Origin: Comamonas resistens
Lineage (GTDB): Bacteria > Pseudomonadota > Gammaproteobacteria > Burkholderiales > Burkholderiaceae_C
Reading direction: 5' to 3'
DNA: 64,000 nucleotides
Assembly: GCF_030064165.1 (NCBI RefSeq)
Contig: NZ_CP125947.1
Location: 3,348,001-3,412,000 of the forward strand
Below, one piece after another: positions 1 to 9,743 of the stretch. The notes below the pieces were generated by a model. The model did no database searches. It was given only the letters and a program-made list of their open reading frames with translations, and was not told the origin of the DNA. The position numbers were made by a program, and so were the translations under genes. The number at the start of each line of letters is the position of its first letter. The stretch's first letter is position 1.

Positions 1-26
1 AGTGGCGTAAGCCGTATTTATCAGCC

Positions 27-722
27 TCAGGCCAGGGCCTGCGCACTGAAGCGATAGCCTGCGCCGCGCACGGTCTCGATCAAGGTACCGGCCACGCCCA
101 GCGATTCGCGCAGACGCTTGACATGCACATCGACCGTGCGCTCCTCGATGAACACATGGTCACCCCAGACCTTGTCCAGCAGCTGGGCTCGGCTGTGCAC
201 ACGCTCCGGGTGCTTCATCAGATAGTTGAGCAGCTTGAACTCCGTAGGGCCGATCTTGAGTAGATCGCCCTGCCAGCTCACGCGGTGAGCCGCGGCGTCC
301 AGCACCAACTCGCCGATGCTGACCTTGTCCTGCATTTGCTCGGGGGCACGGCGACGCAGCACGGCGCGAATGCGCGCCAGCAACTCCTGCGTGGAAAACG
401 GCTTGGTGATGTAGTCATCCGCGCCGGCATCCAGCCCCGCCACCTTGTCCGGCTCATCGCCGCGCGCGGTCAGCATCAGAATGGGCACGCCTTTGGTGCG
501 GCTATCGGCGCGCCATTTGCGCGCCAGCGACAGACCGCTGGCACCCGGCAACATCCAGTCCAGAAGTATCACCTCGGGCAGCACCGCATCCAGCTCGCGT
601 TGCGCGGAAACACCGTCTTCCGCCCAGACAGGCTGGAAGCCGTTATGCCTCAAATTGACCGCAATCAACTCTGCAATCGCGGGTTCGTCCTCCACGATGA
701 GGACCATGGGCATCTTCTTCAT
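27..722 (-). CDS. phoB: Phosphate regulon response regulator PhoB
   Basis: OmpR/PhoB-type response regulator of 231 aa that activates phosphate-starvation genes by binding Pho boxes. The receiver domain spans roughly residues 5-120, with acidic pocket E11/D12, phospho-acceptor D55 (LLDWMLPG) and conserved K107 (ITKPF). A winged-helix DNA-binding domain follows (about 135-228, ending near VRGAGYRF). An in-frame upstream extension exists, but the ATG at 722 has AGGAGG just upstream and gives the usual N-terminus. It follows phoU by 19 bp as the last gene seen of pstSCAB-phoU-phoB. Its sensor kinase phoR probably lies beyond the left edge. Confidence 0.96.
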   Translation of the reverse strand: MKKMPMVLIVEDEPAIAELIAVNLRHNGFQPVWAEDGVSAQRELDAVLPEVILLDWMLPGASGLSLARKWRADSRTKGVPILMLTARGDEPDKVAGLDAGADDYITKPFSTQELLARIRAVLRRRAPEQMQDKVSIGELVLDAAAHRVSWQGDLLKIGPTEFKLLNYLMKHPERVHSRAQLLDKVWGDHVFIEERTVDVHVKRLRESLGVAGTLIETVRGAGYRFSAQALA

Positions 723-741
723 CCCTTGAATTCCTCCTGCT

Positions 742-1443
742 TCACTGCAATGCAGATTCGATTTCCGCCATGGTCTGATGGCGCACATCCTTGCCCTCGA
801 CAAGGTAGATGATCAGCTCGGCCACGTTCTTGGAGTGGTCGCCGATACGCTCGATCGCCTTGGCCAAGAATAGCAAGTCCAGGCTGGCCGAGATCGTGCG
901 CGGGTCTTCCATCATGTAGGTGATGAGCTTGCGCACAAAGCCGTCAAACTCGTCGTCGATCAGGTCGTCTTCCTTGAGGATGGCCACTGCTGCCTTGGTA
1001 TCGAGGCGGGCAAATGCATCCAGAGTCTTGCGCAGCAAGTCGGACGCCATCTCGGCCGCCACACGTAGCTCGCCGCTGGGCAGGGAACGCGCCGCGCCGC
1101 TTTCGATGATGGCCTTGACCATGCGGGCCATCTTGCAGGCCTCGTCGCCCATGCGCTCCAGATTGGCCGTAGCCTTGGAAAACGCGATCAGCAGGCGCAG
1201 ATCACGCGCCGTGGGCTGGCGGCGGGCAATGATGGACGAGAGTTCATGGTCGATTTCCACTTCCATGGCGTTGACGCGATTTTCCGTCGCGATCACCTGG
1301 TCCACGGCTTCGCGGCTGAAGCTGGTCAGGGCGTAGACGGCATTGCGGATCTGCGATTCAACCAGGCCGCCCAGCTCCATCACGCGGGCCGAGACACGGT
1401 TGAGTTCGGCATCGAACTGGCTGGAGAGATGTTTTTCTGTCAT
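742..1443 (-). CDS. phoU: Phosphate transport regulator PhoU
   Basis: PhoU of 233 aa, the normal length, with two tandem three-helix PhoU repeats. It relays the state of the PstSCAB transporter to the PhoR/PhoB system and keeps the regulon off when phosphate is plentiful (known for the family). Recognisable segments are the N-terminal HLSSQFDAELNRV helix and the metal-site-like ERMGDE and ERIGDHSKNVAE motifs in the two halves. It lies between pstB and phoB. Its upstream gap of about 80 bp contains a dispersed repeat (1459-1507), so the translation start region is partly repeat-derived and has no strong Shine-Dalgarno sequence. Confidence 0.96.
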   Translation of the reverse strand: MTEKHLSSQFDAELNRVSARVMELGGLVESQIRNAVYALTSFSREAVDQVIATENRVNAMEVEIDHELSSIIARRQPTARDLRLLIAFSKATANLERMGDEACKMARMVKAIIESGAARSLPSGELRVAAEMASDLLRKTLDAFARLDTKAAVAILKEDDLIDDEFDGFVRKLITYMMEDPRTISASLDLLFLAKAIERIGDHSKNVAELIIYLVEGKDVRHQTMAEIESALQ

Positions 1444-1458
1444 ATGCGTTTCATTTTT

Positions 1459-1507
1459 AATGAAAATGGTCTCTAGCGCCCGTCTATCAAGCGCAAACAG
1501 CTATCAA
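1459..1507 (-). repeat. Dispersed repeat family B, copy in the pstB-phoU gap
   Basis: Read on the minus strand, this ~49-bp element begins TTGATAGCTG, continues with TTTGCGCTTGA and ends GCGCTAGAGACCATTTT. The same order of blocks (ATAGCTG, GCGCTT, GCGCTAGAG/GCGTTAGAG, ATTTT) occurs at 40329-40377 and 61563-61612, and inside two genes. Its 3' end reaches to within about 15 bp of the phoU start codon. Confidence 0.65.
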
Positions 1508-1524
1508 TTCAAGAGCTTTACCCA

Positions 1525-2301
1525 TCAACCGAACCTACCCGTGATGTAGTCTTCGGTTTCCTTGCGCTCTGGCTTGAAGAACATCTTTTCCGTCTCGCCG
1601 AATTCCACCAGATCGCCCAGATACATATAGGCCGTGTAATCGCTGCAGCGCGCGGCCTGCTGCATGTTGTGGGTCACGATGACCACGGTGTATTCATCCT
1701 TGAGCTCGGCAATCAGCTCTTCGATCTTGGAGGTCGAAATCGGGTCCAGCGCCGAGCAGGGCTCGTCCAGCAGCAACACCTCGGGCTTGATGGCAATGCC
1801 GCGGGCAATGCACAGACGCTGCTGCTGGCCGCCGGACAGACCCGAGCCCGTCTGATTGAGCTTGTCCTTGACTTCGTTCCACAGCGCAGCCTTGCGCAGC
1901 GCCCATTCCACGCGGTCATCCATGTCGGAAGCGTTGAGATTTTCAAACAGCTTCACACCGAAGGCGATGTTGTCATAGATCGACATGGGAAACGGCGTGG
2001 GCTTCTGGAACACCATGCCGACCTTGGCGCGAATCAGCGCCACATCCTGCTTGCTGGTGAGCAGGTTCTCGCCGTCCAGCAGGATCTGGCCTTCTGCACG
2101 CTGCTCGGGGTACAGCTCGAACATGCGGTTGAAGGTACGCAGCAAGGTGGACTTGCCGCAGCCAGAGGGGCCAATGAAGGCCGTGACCTTCTTTTCGGGA
2201 ATGTCCAGATTGATGTTCTTGAGCGCGTGGAACTTGCCGTAATAGAAGTTCAGGTCGCGTACGGACAGCTTGGAGTTGGCGGAAACAGAAGTTGCAGTCA
2301 T
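1525..2301 (-). CDS. pstB: Phosphate ABC transporter ATP-binding protein PstB
   Basis: Cytoplasmic ATPase of the high-affinity phosphate importer PstSCAB, 258 aa from the ATG at 2301. A GTG three codons upstream is also open, but the ATG has GAGAG at better spacing. Near the N-terminus lies the Walker A motif GPSGCGKS. The ABC signature LSGGQQQR and Walker [12 protein letters not shown] follow, then the H-loop [10 protein letters not shown]. Length and the YYGKFHAL N-terminal motif are typical of PstB. It starts 16 bp after pstA. Confidence 0.97.
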   Translation of the reverse strand: MTATSVSANSKLSVRDLNFYYGKFHALKNINLDIPEKKVTAFIGPSGCGKSTLLRTFNRMFELYPEQRAEGQILLDGENLLTSKQDVALIRAKVGMVFQKPTPFPMSIYDNIAFGVKLFENLNASDMDDRVEWALRKAALWNEVKDKLNQTGSGLSGGQQQRLCIARGIAIKPEVLLLDEPCSALDPISTSKIEELIAELKDEYTVVIVTHNMQQAARCSDYTAYMYLGDLVEFGETEKMFFKPERKETEDYITGRFG

Positions 2302-2317
2302 GTCTTGCACTCTCGAA

Positions 2318-3202
2318 TTATTTTTGGCGAGTGATGAAGCGCGCCAGGATATTCAGGCCCAGCACGGCCACCGTGATCAGGAACACACCGGCCCATGCCA
2401 GGTGCTGCCAGTTCTCATAGGGGCTCATCGCAAATTTGAAGATGGTCACGGGCAGGCTGGCCATGGGCTTGCTCATGTCCGCATTCCAGAACTGGTTGTT
2501 CAGCGCGGTGAACAGCAGCGGGGCGGTCTCGCCGGCGATACGGGCCACGGCCAGCAGCACCCCGGTGATCACACCGGCGCGGGCGGCTCGCAGTGTCACC
2601 ATGATGATGACCTTCCACTTGGGCGTGCCCAGGGCGTAAGCCGCTTCGCGCAGGCTGGCAGGAACCAGCACCAGCATGTTCTCGGTGGTGCGGATGACCA
2701 CGGGAATCACGATCAGCGCCAGAGCAACCACACCGGCCATACCGGAGAAGCTCTTGACGCGCACCACGACCACGGTGTAGACAAACAGACCGATGACGAT
2801 GGAAGGCGCAGACAGCAGGATGTCGTTGACAAAGCGCGTCGCGCTGGCCAGCCAGCCCTTTTTGTCGTACTCGGCCAGATAGACGCCAGCCATGACGCCA
2901 ATGGGCGTGCCGACGAAAGTGGCCAATGCCACCATCATCAGCGAGCCGAAGATGGCATTGGCAATGCCCCCCTCCTCATTGGGCGGCGGTGTCATCTGCG
3001 AGAACAGGGCCAGGCTCATGCCGCCCACACCCAGGCGGATGGTTTCCCAGAGAATCCAGATCAGCCAGAACACGCCAAACAGCATGGCGCCCATGGACAG
3101 GGCCAGGGCGACCTGGTTGAGACGCTTGCGCCTGTCGTACTTGGCCTGACGAACCGCAGCCAGATCGGCGGCGTTGAGCATTTTGGTGGAAGTCGAGCTC
3201 AT
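2318..3202 (-). CDS. pstA: Phosphate ABC transporter permease PstA
   Basis: Inner-membrane permease of the Pst importer, 294 aa, with about six hydrophobic segments and a binding-protein-dependent transport (BPD) domain. The EAA-loop region lies around [14 protein letters not shown] and contacts PstB. The PstA-type cytoplasmic segment [10 protein letters not shown] before the second membrane span is recognisable. Its ATG overlaps the pstC stop by 4 bp (ATGA), which suggests translational coupling and 1:1 production with PstC. Confidence 0.96.
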   Translation of the reverse strand: MSSTSTKMLNAADLAAVRQAKYDRRKRLNQVALALSMGAMLFGVFWLIWILWETIRLGVGGMSLALFSQMTPPPNEEGGIANAIFGSLMMVALATFVGTPIGVMAGVYLAEYDKKGWLASATRFVNDILLSAPSIVIGLFVYTVVVVRVKSFSGMAGVVALALIVIPVVIRTTENMLVLVPASLREAAYALGTPKWKVIIMVTLRAARAGVITGVLLAVARIAGETAPLLFTALNNQFWNADMSKPMASLPVTIFKFAMSPYENWQHLAWAGVFLITVAVLGLNILARFITRQK

Positions 3203-4191
3203 GAGCGTGCACCCTCATTCTTTTGCAGGCGGTTGAGCAGCAGCTTGGACAGCGCCAGCACCACAAAGGTGATGAAGAACAGAACCAGGCCCAGATAGAT
3301 CAACGAAGCCTGGTGCAGACCTTCGCCAGCTTCGGCAAATTCGTTGGCCAGCGCCGAGGTGATGCTGTTGGCTGCCTCGAAGACCGACAGGGAATTGAGC
3401 TGGTTCATATTGCCGATCACGAAGGTCACGGCCATGGTCTCGCCCAGGGCACGGCCCAGGCCCAGCATGATGCCGCCGAGCACGCCGGTCTTGGTATAGG
3501 GCAGAACCACTTTCCAGACCACTTCCCAGGTGGTGGAGCCCAGGCCGTAGGCCGATTCCTTGAGCAGGGCCGGAGTGACTTCAAACACGTCGCGCATCAC
3601 CGAAGCGATGAAGGGGATGATCATGATGGCCAGGATGATGCCGGCCGACAGAATGCCGATGCCCACGGGGGGGCCCGACACGAAAGCGCCCAGATACGGC
3701 ACGCCGGAAAGCAGGTTCTGCAGCGGCTGCTGCACATAGGTCGCCAGCACAGGCCCGAACACCATCAGGCCCCACATGCCGTAAACAATCGAGGGAACGG
3801 CCGCCAGCAATTCGATGGCCGTGCCCAGAGGGCGCTTGAGCCAGGCTGGCGAGAGTTCCGTCAGGAACAGGGCAATGCCGAAACTCACGGGCACTGCAAT
3901 GATGAGCGCGATGGCCGAGGTGGCCAGCGTGCCGTAAATCATGACCAGGCCGCCGTACTGGTTCTGCACGGGATCCCAGACGCTGCTGGTCAGAAAGCCC
4001 AGGCCATATTCGTGGATGGCGGGCCATGCGCCAAAGACCAGTGACACCATGATGGCCACCAGCAGCGCCAGCGTCAGCATGGCGGCCAGACGTGCCAGGC
4101 CACCAAATAAACGATCCGCCAGACGGCCCGAGATCATCGGTGCACGTGGCGGAGAAGGGATGCGCTGCTGAGCGGATTGCTGTTTGTTCAT
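3199..4191 (-). CDS. pstC: Phosphate ABC transporter permease PstC
   Basis: Second membrane permease of the Pst system, 330 aa from the ATG at 4191 (N-terminus [10 protein letters not shown]). Longer in-frame starts exist but give an unlikely extension. About six membrane spans surround a BPD domain with the EAA-like segment [20 protein letters not shown]. It lies 112 bp downstream of pstS, separated by a strong hairpin at 4266-4292, and overlaps pstA by 4 bp. Confidence 0.96.
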   Translation of the reverse strand: MNKQQSAQQRIPSPPRAPMISGRLADRLFGGLARLAAMLTLALLVAIMVSLVFGAWPAIHEYGLGFLTSSVWDPVQNQYGGLVMIYGTLATSAIALIIAVPVSFGIALFLTELSPAWLKRPLGTAIELLAAVPSIVYGMWGLMVFGPVLATYVQQPLQNLLSGVPYLGAFVSGPPVGIGILSAGIILAIMIIPFIASVMRDVFEVTPALLKESAYGLGSTTWEVVWKVVLPYTKTGVLGGIMLGLGRALGETMAVTFVIGNMNQLNSLSVFEAANSITSALANEFAEAGEGLHQASLIYLGLVLFFITFVVLALSKLLLNRLQKNEGARS

Positions 4192-4265
4192 GGCAGCCAG
4201 CGAGCTTGAGGGCGACGTAGTGGACACTGGAAGCGCCTTTATTCGCAAGAAGGTGGAAAAAGCCA

Positions 4266-4292
4266 CGAGATGCCGACCGGTTCGGCATCTCG
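4266..4292 (-). terminator. Intercistronic hairpin between pstS and pstC
   Basis: Perfect 11-bp inverted repeat (CGAGATGCCGA / TCGGCATCTCG, 5-nt loop). On the transcribed minus strand a short T run (CTTTTT) follows a few bases later. It could protect the pstS 3' end or terminate leakily, making more PstS than permease, as is usual for ABC binding proteins. Hairpin seen; role inferred. Confidence 0.6.
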
Positions 4293-4303
4293 CGACGGGT
4301 GGC

Positions 4304-5335
4304 TTACTGTGTTACGGCTTTGCCGGAGGTGTCCTTGATCTGGCCCCAGGACTTGTAGATCACATTCTTGACGGACTCAGGCATGGGTACATAGTCCAGG
4401 TCTGCGGCAGTCTTGTCGCCATTCTTGTAGGCCCACTCGAAGAACTTCAGCGAAGTTGCAGCCTGTGCGGGCTTTTCCTGGGTCTTGTGCATCAGGATGA
4501 AGGTGGCCGATGTGATGGGCCATGCGCTCTTGCCAGGCTGGTTGGTCAGGATCTGGTAGAAGCTCTTGGCCCAGTCGGCGCCGGCAGCGGCTGCCTTGAA
4601 GGTGTCGTCATCGGGAGAGACGAAGCTTCCGTCCTTGTTCTGCAGCTGGGTGAATGTCAGCTTGTTCTGCTTGACATAGGCGTACTCCACATAACCGATG
4701 GAGTTGGGCAGACGGCCCACGAAAGCGGCCACGCCTTCATTGCCCTTGCCGCCGGCGCCCGTAGGCCAGTTCACTGCCGTGCCTTCGCCGACCTTGTCCT
4801 TCCACTCGGAGTTGACCTTGGACAGATAGTTGGTGAAGCCGAACGTGGTGCCCGAGCCATCAGCGCGGCGTACAGGGGTGATGGCAGCGTCAGGCAAAGC
4901 CACGCCGGGGTTCAGTGCCGTGATGGCAGCGTCGTTCCACTTGGTGATCTTGCCCAGGTAGATGTCGCCCAGTACCTGGCCGTTGAGCTTGAGCTGACCG
5001 GGAGCCACTCCCTTGATGTTGACCACGGGCACAATGCCGCCGATCACGGTGGGGAACTGCACCAGGCCCTTCTTTTCCAGCTCGTCATCCTTCAAAGGCG
5101 CATCGGAGGCACCGAAGTCAACGGTCTTGGCATCGATCTGCTTGACGCCGGCGCTGGAGCCCACCGACTGGTAGTTCACCTTGACGCCAGTCGCCTTGTT
5201 GTAATCGGCAGCCCACTTGGAATACAGAGGAGCGGGGAAACTCGCACCAGCACCTGTGGCTTCCTGGCTTGCATGTGCCATACCGGCAGCAGACAGAGCA
5301 GCGGTAACCAGAACGTGAATCAGAGACAACTTCAT
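4304..5335 (-). CDS. pstS: Periplasmic phosphate-binding protein PstS
   Basis: Phosphate-binding receptor of the Pst importer, 343 aa from the ATG at 5335. It has a signal peptide ending near AGMAHA, and the mature part begins around [16 protein letters not shown]. Phosphate-site segments typical of PstS are [30 protein letters not shown] and RRADGSGTT. It is the first gene of pstSCAB-phoU-phoB and lies directly behind a Pho box and -10 element. A further in-frame extension (17 codons) runs into the promoter and is rejected. Confidence 0.97.
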   Translation of the reverse strand: MKLSLIHVLVTAALSAAGMAHASQEATGAGASFPAPLYSKWAADYNKATGVKVNYQSVGSSAGVKQIDAKTVDFGASDAPLKDDELEKKGLVQFPTVIGGIVPVVNIKGVAPGQLKLNGQVLGDIYLGKITKWNDAAITALNPGVALPDAAITPVRRADGSGTTFGFTNYLSKVNSEWKDKVGEGTAVNWPTGAGGKGNEGVAAFVGRLPNSIGYVEYAYVKQNKLTFTQLQNKDGSFVSPDDDTFKAAAAGADWAKSFYQILTNQPGKSAWPITSATFILMHKTQEKPAQAATSLKFFEWAYKNGDKTAADLDYVPMPESVKNVIYKSWGQIKDTSGKAVTQ

Positions 5336-5372
5336 GTAACGACCTTTGGGGTTGAAAGACTCGATGCACTGG

Positions 5373-5378
5373 AATGTA
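5373..5378 (-). promoter_or_regulatory. -10 element of the pstS promoter
   Basis: TACATT on the minus strand starts exactly 10 bp downstream of the Pho box. That is the spacing at PhoB-activated promoters, where the box replaces the -35 element. Confidence 0.6.
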
Positions 5379-5388
5379 AAAACCATTT

Positions 5389-5406
5389 ATGACAGCGTCG
5401 TGACAC
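5389..5406 (-). promoter_or_regulatory. Pho box upstream of pstS
   Basis: On the minus strand two 7-bp half sites, GTGTCAC and CTGTCAT, are separated by 4 bp, giving the 11-bp repeat typical of PhoB sites (consensus half site CTGTCAT). PhoB encoded in the same operon is the expected regulator. The rest of the 331-bp pstS-ppx gap holds only a weaker plus-strand pair (5416-5433, 12-bp period) and no clear promoter for ppx. Confidence 0.8.
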
Positions 5407-5666
5407 AAACATTTCCGTCATTCATGTTGTCATACACCAGGATTTTTATCGTCATACTCCTGACACACGAGGTCTCCAGACTGGCTTGCCCCGTGTTTTT
5501 GCCTGCTGTCGCATGCCTTGCGTTCAGTGAATACCCGAGCACCATGAGGTTTCAAGCAGACGCTCACACCTGCAACAACGCAGCTGCTGCATATTCACGT
5601 GTCTGCATGCCGCGCAGCCCCGGGGTCGCGCCTGTTTTCAAGAACACCACACCAACAAGATTTTGA

Positions 5667-7148
5667 ATGGCTCCTGAATCTTTGCTTGCCGCCGTCGATC
5701 TAGGTTCGAACAGCTTTCGACTCGAAATCGGCCGTGTCGGCTCCCACCAGCGCATAGAGCGCGTGGAATACCTCAAGGAAACCGTGCGCCAGGGCAACGG
5801 GCTCAACAGCCGTCACGAGCTGTCCCTGGATGCCATGCAGCGCGGCTGGGAGTGTCTGGCCCGCTTTGGCGAACGCCTGAGGGGTTTTGCCCCCGCCCAT
5901 GTGCGCGCCGTGGCGACGCAGACCCTGCGCGAAGCCTGCAATGCAGACGACTTCGTGCGCCGCGGCAGCGAGCTGCTGGGCTTTCCCATTGCAATCATTC
6001 CAGGCGAGGAAGAGGCCCGGCTGATCTATCGCGGCGTCTCCAGCTCTTTGCCACCCAGCCAGAATCGGCGCCTGGTCATCGACATCGGCGGCCGCTCCAC
6101 CGAAATCATCATCGGTCAGCAAAGCCAGACGCTTCAGCTGGCGTCGTTTGCACTGGGCAGCGTGTCATGGAGCAACCGCTTCTTTGCCGATGGTGCATTG
6201 AGCAAATCCAACTTCGCGCAAGCTGTAGCCGCCGCCAAACAAGCCCTGGACCAGTCCCGGTTCGCCTACCCCGGCACTGCCTGGGACTGTGCTTACGCCT
6301 CCTCGGGCACGGCCAATGCCGTGGGCGATGCTCTCACGGCCCAGGGCATGGATGGCAAGGTCATCACGCTACGCAAGCTGCGCCATCTCTACGACCAGTT
6401 GCTGGAAATCGGCCATGTGGACAAGCTGCGCATCCCCGGCCTCAAGGAAGACCGCCGTCCCGTGGTCGCAGGCGGCATCAGCGTGATGCTGGCCGTGGTG
6501 GAGCTGCTGGACATCAACGAACTGGAGGTCGCACAAGGCGCACTGCGCCAGGGCGTGCTGCATGACCTGCTGGACCATGAGCCGCCGGCCGACAAGGAAC
6601 TGGCCGAGATCCAGGCCCTGCAACAGGACTTCGGCATAGACACCGGCCATGCCGAGCGCGTGGAGCGCATCGCCATGCAGCTGTGGCAGGCCATAGAGCC
6701 CGCAAACACACCGCAAGCCGGCACCCAGGCTCTGCATATTGCGACGCAGCTGCATGAAGTCGGCATGCGCGTGGCCCTGAGCAACTATCACCGCCATGGC
6801 GCCTACATCACCGAACACTGCGGGCTGGCCACCTGGGAACCCGCGCTGCGCCAGCGCATCACCCAGCTGGTGCTGGGCCATCAGGGCAAGCTGCGCAAGC
6901 TGGAAGACGCGATCGAGGAGCCAGAGCTGGCCCTGCCACTGATGGCCTTGCGCATTGCCGTGCAGCTTTGTCATACAAGACGTGAGCCCGACATTGCAGG
7001 CCTGCAACTCAGGCGCTCCGGCATGGAGTGCAGGCTCAGCACCCCTCAGGGATGGATGCTGGCCTACCCTCAATCTGCCAGATTGCTCGAAGAGGAAGCC
7101 ATGGCCTGGAGCAAGACGCCCTGGAGCCTGAAGCTTCAGCTGCGTTGA
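5667..7148 (+). CDS. ppx: Exopolyphosphatase (Ppx/GppA family)
   Basis: Ppx/GppA phosphatase, 493 aa, expected to remove terminal phosphates from polyphosphate (or hydrolyse pppGpp). The actin-like ATPase fold shows phosphate-1 motif DLGSNSFRLEIGRV (residues 11-24), GEEEARLIYRGV and phosphate-2 VIDIGGRSTEIIIG. An HD-like helical domain fills the C-terminal 190 residues, and the length matches the long Ppx form. It is divergent from pstS and convergent with ppk. Being next to ppk and the pst operon favours exopolyphosphatase over pppGpp phosphatase. Confidence 0.88.
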   Translation: MAPESLLAAVDLGSNSFRLEIGRVGSHQRIERVEYLKETVRQGNGLNSRHELSLDAMQRGWECLARFGERLRGFAPAHVRAVATQTLREACNADDFVRRGSELLGFPIAIIPGEEEARLIYRGVSSSLPPSQNRRLVIDIGGRSTEIIIGQQSQTLQLASFALGSVSWSNRFFADGALSKSNFAQAVAAAKQALDQSRFAYPGTAWDCAYASSGTANAVGDALTAQGMDGKVITLRKLRHLYDQLLEIGHVDKLRIPGLKEDRRPVVAGGISVMLAVVELLDINELEVAQGALRQGVLHDLLDHEPPADKELAEIQALQQDFGIDTGHAERVERIAMQLWQAIEPANTPQAGTQALHIATQLHEVGMRVALSNYHRHGAYITEHCGLATWEPALRQRITQLVLGHQGKLRKLEDAIEEPELALPLMALRIAVQLCHTRREPDIAGLQLRRSGMECRLSTPQGWMLAYPQSARLLEEEAMAWSKTPWSLKLQLR

Positions 7149-7164
7149 TCCGACGCACTGCACC

Positions 7165-7199
7165 CATAAAAAAGGGACTGTCTTGCAGTCCCTTTTTTA
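7165..7199. terminator. Bidirectional terminator between ppx and ppk
   Basis: Stem AAAGGGACTG / CAGTCCCTTT with a short loop, flanked by A and T runs, so it can end transcription of ppx (plus) and ppk (minus). An additional AAATGCT/AGCATTT hairpin without a T run lies at 7217-7241 on the ppk side. Confidence 0.85.
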
Positions 7200-7332
7200 T
7201 CTCTTGGTCAACCCTGAAATGCTATTTAATTTGCAGCATTTGACGCTCTACAAGCATGAGATATTCAATCAAAACATATTGAAGTTCATACATAGATAGC
7301 ACCAGAAGCTCACTAAAACATAGCACCAGGCA

Positions 7333-9678
7333 TCAGCGCCCTCGTCCATAGCGCTCCACCAGAGCCTGCTGTGCACCGCTTCCATCGACGGGGCGCTTGG
7401 GCTTTTGATAGGCCCCGGAAGCCTCCAGCGTCCAGGCATCTCTGTCGTCGCCCAGGTAAGCCACCAGGCACTCATCAATCACGCGCTGGCGCAGCTTTTT
7501 ATCCAGCACAGGCCATGCCAGTTCCACGCGGCGCACCATGTTGCGGCTCATCCAGTCCGCGCTGGACAGCAGCAGCTCCTCGTCCTTGCCCCAGGCAAAA
7601 TAGAAGACGCGCGAATGCTCGAGAAATCGGCCGATGATGGAGCGCACACGAATATTGTCGGTAAAGCCCTGGCGCTGCGCCGGCAGCATGCAGGCCCCGC
7701 GCACGATCAAATCGATTTGCGCCCCCTTCTGCCCCGCATCGACCAAAGCCCGGATCAAAGGCTCATCGGTCAGCGCATTCATCTTGATGACCATGCGCGC
7801 ATGCTCGCCCTTGGCGGCAGCATCGCCCACCTTCGCGATCAACTCCAGCATGCGGCTTTGCAGATGGAACGGAGCCATCACCAGCTTTTGCAGCTGGGGC
7901 ATGGCATTGTGGCTGGAGAGATGGCGGAACACCGCGTCCATATCGGCCGTGATTTCCGCATCGCAGGTCAGCTGGCTGATGTCCGTGTACAGACGCGCGC
8001 TGCGCACGTTGTAGTTGCCTGTAGACAGATGTGCGTAGCGCTTGAGCTGGTTGCTGCGCTTTTCGCGCCGCGTGATCAGCAGCATCTTGGCATGGGTCTT
8101 GAGGCCGACCACGCCGTAGACCACCTGCACGCCCAGCGATTCCAGCTTCTCGGCCCAGTTGATGTTCGCCTCTTCATCAAAGCGCGCCTTGAGCTCCAGC
8201 ACCGCCAGCACTTCCTTGCCACGCCCCACCGCCTCTGCCAGCAGGCTCATGATTTCGGAGTCCGAGCCCGTGCGGTAAATGGTTTGCTTGATCGCCAGCA
8301 CCTGCGGATCGTTCACGGCTTCGCGCAGCAGTTCCAGCACCGCATCAAAGCTCTCGAAGGGCTGATGAATGATGATGTCGCTCTTGCGCATCTGCGCCAT
8401 GATGGGGCGTTCAGGCGTCAGCTGCGTGGGCCAGGTGGGCTTCCACTTGGGAAACAGCAAGGCCGGGTCGTCGACCAGATCGACCAGCTGCATCTGGCGC
8501 ACCAGATTCACAGGCCCCTTGACCTTGAACAGCGCCTCGGCCGGCAGGCCATATTGCTCGAGCAGCAAATCCGACAGCATGGGTGAGCAGGATGATGAAA
8601 CCTCCAGCCGCACGGCCTGGCCATAGTGACGATGATTGAGACCCTGACGCAACGCCATGCGCAGATCGACCAGATCATCCTCATCGACCGCCAGATCCGA
8701 ATTGCGCGTCACGCGGAACTGGGAGAATTCAGTGACTTCGCGCTCAGGGAACAGCTCGGCCAGATGCGCACGCACCACGCTGGAGATGCTGACAAAAAGG
8801 CGCTGCTTGCCCGAAATCTTCTCCGGCAGGCGAATGAGCCGCGGCAAAGCCCGTGGCACCTTGACAATGGCCACCTCATTGGAGCGACCAAAGGCATCCA
8901 CACCATTGAGGCGCACGATGAAATTCAGCGCCTTGTTGGCCACCTGAGGAAACGGGTGCGACGGATCCAGCCCCACGGGCATGAGCAAAGGCTGTACCTC
9001 GCGCAAAAAGAACTCTCTGACCCATTTGCGCTGCGTTGCATTGCGCTCGCCATGCGAGACCAGCCGGATCGCATGCTTGGCGAATGCGGGGATGATGGAG
9101 TGGTTGTAGAGGTGATACTGATGCGCGACCAGTGCGTGGGCCGTCGCCATCAGGGTTTCAAAACTGCGGCGGGTATACAGCCCCTTGTCGTCGCCGGCAT
9201 TGGCCGCCGACACATGGGGCGCGCTGCGCACCTCGAACCATTCGTCGAGATTGGAAGAAACGATGCAGAGGTAGCGCAGGCGTTCCAGCAGCGGCACGTC
9301 TTCACGCTCCGCCCAGCTCAACACCCGCTGATTGAACGCCAGAATGCTGTGATCACGATCCAGCAATTCCAATGTAGCGGCTGGCGGCTCGGACGGCGGA
9401 AGCGAGACGGGGGCCTTGGCGACGGTGCGACGACGGCGAGGAGCCGCCTTGGAGGCCAGAACCTTGGCGCTGGCAGGCGCTGGAGCCTGCACCGTTGATC
9501 CCGACAAAGGTTGAGCGCCAGGCACAGCGCTGGGGGTTTCTACATTGTCTCTTGCCAATCCCAGGGAAGCAGGTCCCGCCCCCGGATGAGCAGGCGTCAG
9601 AGGCTCAGATGAAGAGGAGGCGCGGCGAACCTCGGATGCATTAAAAGATGTAACTGAACCCGGAACAGATTGAGACAT
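7333..9678 (-). CDS. ppk: Polyphosphate kinase PPK1
   Basis: PPK1 reversibly polymerises the gamma-phosphate of ATP into polyphosphate. At 781 aa it is about 90 residues longer than usual. The first ~100 residues are a Ser/Pro/Ala-rich stretch with a basic patch (PRRRRTVAK). The normal N-domain then begins near LLDRDHSILAFNQRVL. Histidines expected in catalysis lie in GLKTHAKMLL (about residue 526) and FLEHSRVF (about 686). A Pho box lies 66 bp upstream, and glmM lies beyond it in the same orientation. The exact start is uncertain because there is no strong Shine-Dalgarno and the extension is not conserved in the family. Confidence 0.95.
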   Translation of the reverse strand: MSQSVPGSVTSFNASEVRRASSSSEPLTPAHPGAGPASLGLARDNVETPSAVPGAQPLSGSTVQAPAPASAKVLASKAAPRRRRTVAKAPVSLPPSEPPAATLELLDRDHSILAFNQRVLSWAEREDVPLLERLRYLCIVSSNLDEWFEVRSAPHVSAANAGDDKGLYTRRSFETLMATAHALVAHQYHLYNHSIIPAFAKHAIRLVSHGERNATQRKWVREFFLREVQPLLMPVGLDPSHPFPQVANKALNFIVRLNGVDAFGRSNEVAIVKVPRALPRLIRLPEKISGKQRLFVSISSVVRAHLAELFPEREVTEFSQFRVTRNSDLAVDEDDLVDLRMALRQGLNHRHYGQAVRLEVSSSCSPMLSDLLLEQYGLPAEALFKVKGPVNLVRQMQLVDLVDDPALLFPKWKPTWPTQLTPERPIMAQMRKSDIIIHQPFESFDAVLELLREAVNDPQVLAIKQTIYRTGSDSEIMSLLAEAVGRGKEVLAVLELKARFDEEANINWAEKLESLGVQVVYGVVGLKTHAKMLLITRREKRSNQLKRYAHLSTGNYNVRSARLYTDISQLTCDAEITADMDAVFRHLSSHNAMPQLQKLVMAPFHLQSRMLELIAKVGDAAAKGEHARMVIKMNALTDEPLIRALVDAGQKGAQIDLIVRGACMLPAQRQGFTDNIRVRSIIGRFLEHSRVFYFAWGKDEELLLSSADWMSRNMVRRVELAWPVLDKKLRQRVIDECLVAYLGDDRDAWTLEASGAYQKPKRPVDGSGAQQALVERYGRGR

Positions 9679-9743
9679 GTCATCAAAGGCAGGAAAGCCA
9701 AGAAGTACCCTTTAAGGGCTTTCCCACAGTCTGCCCGCCATTT

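Noticed and set aside
5416..5433. Second Pho box facing ppx (CGTCATT-CATG-TTGTCAT)
   Set aside because: The GTCAT cores are 12 bp apart instead of 11, and no -10 follows at the right distance. Kept only as a weak possibility.
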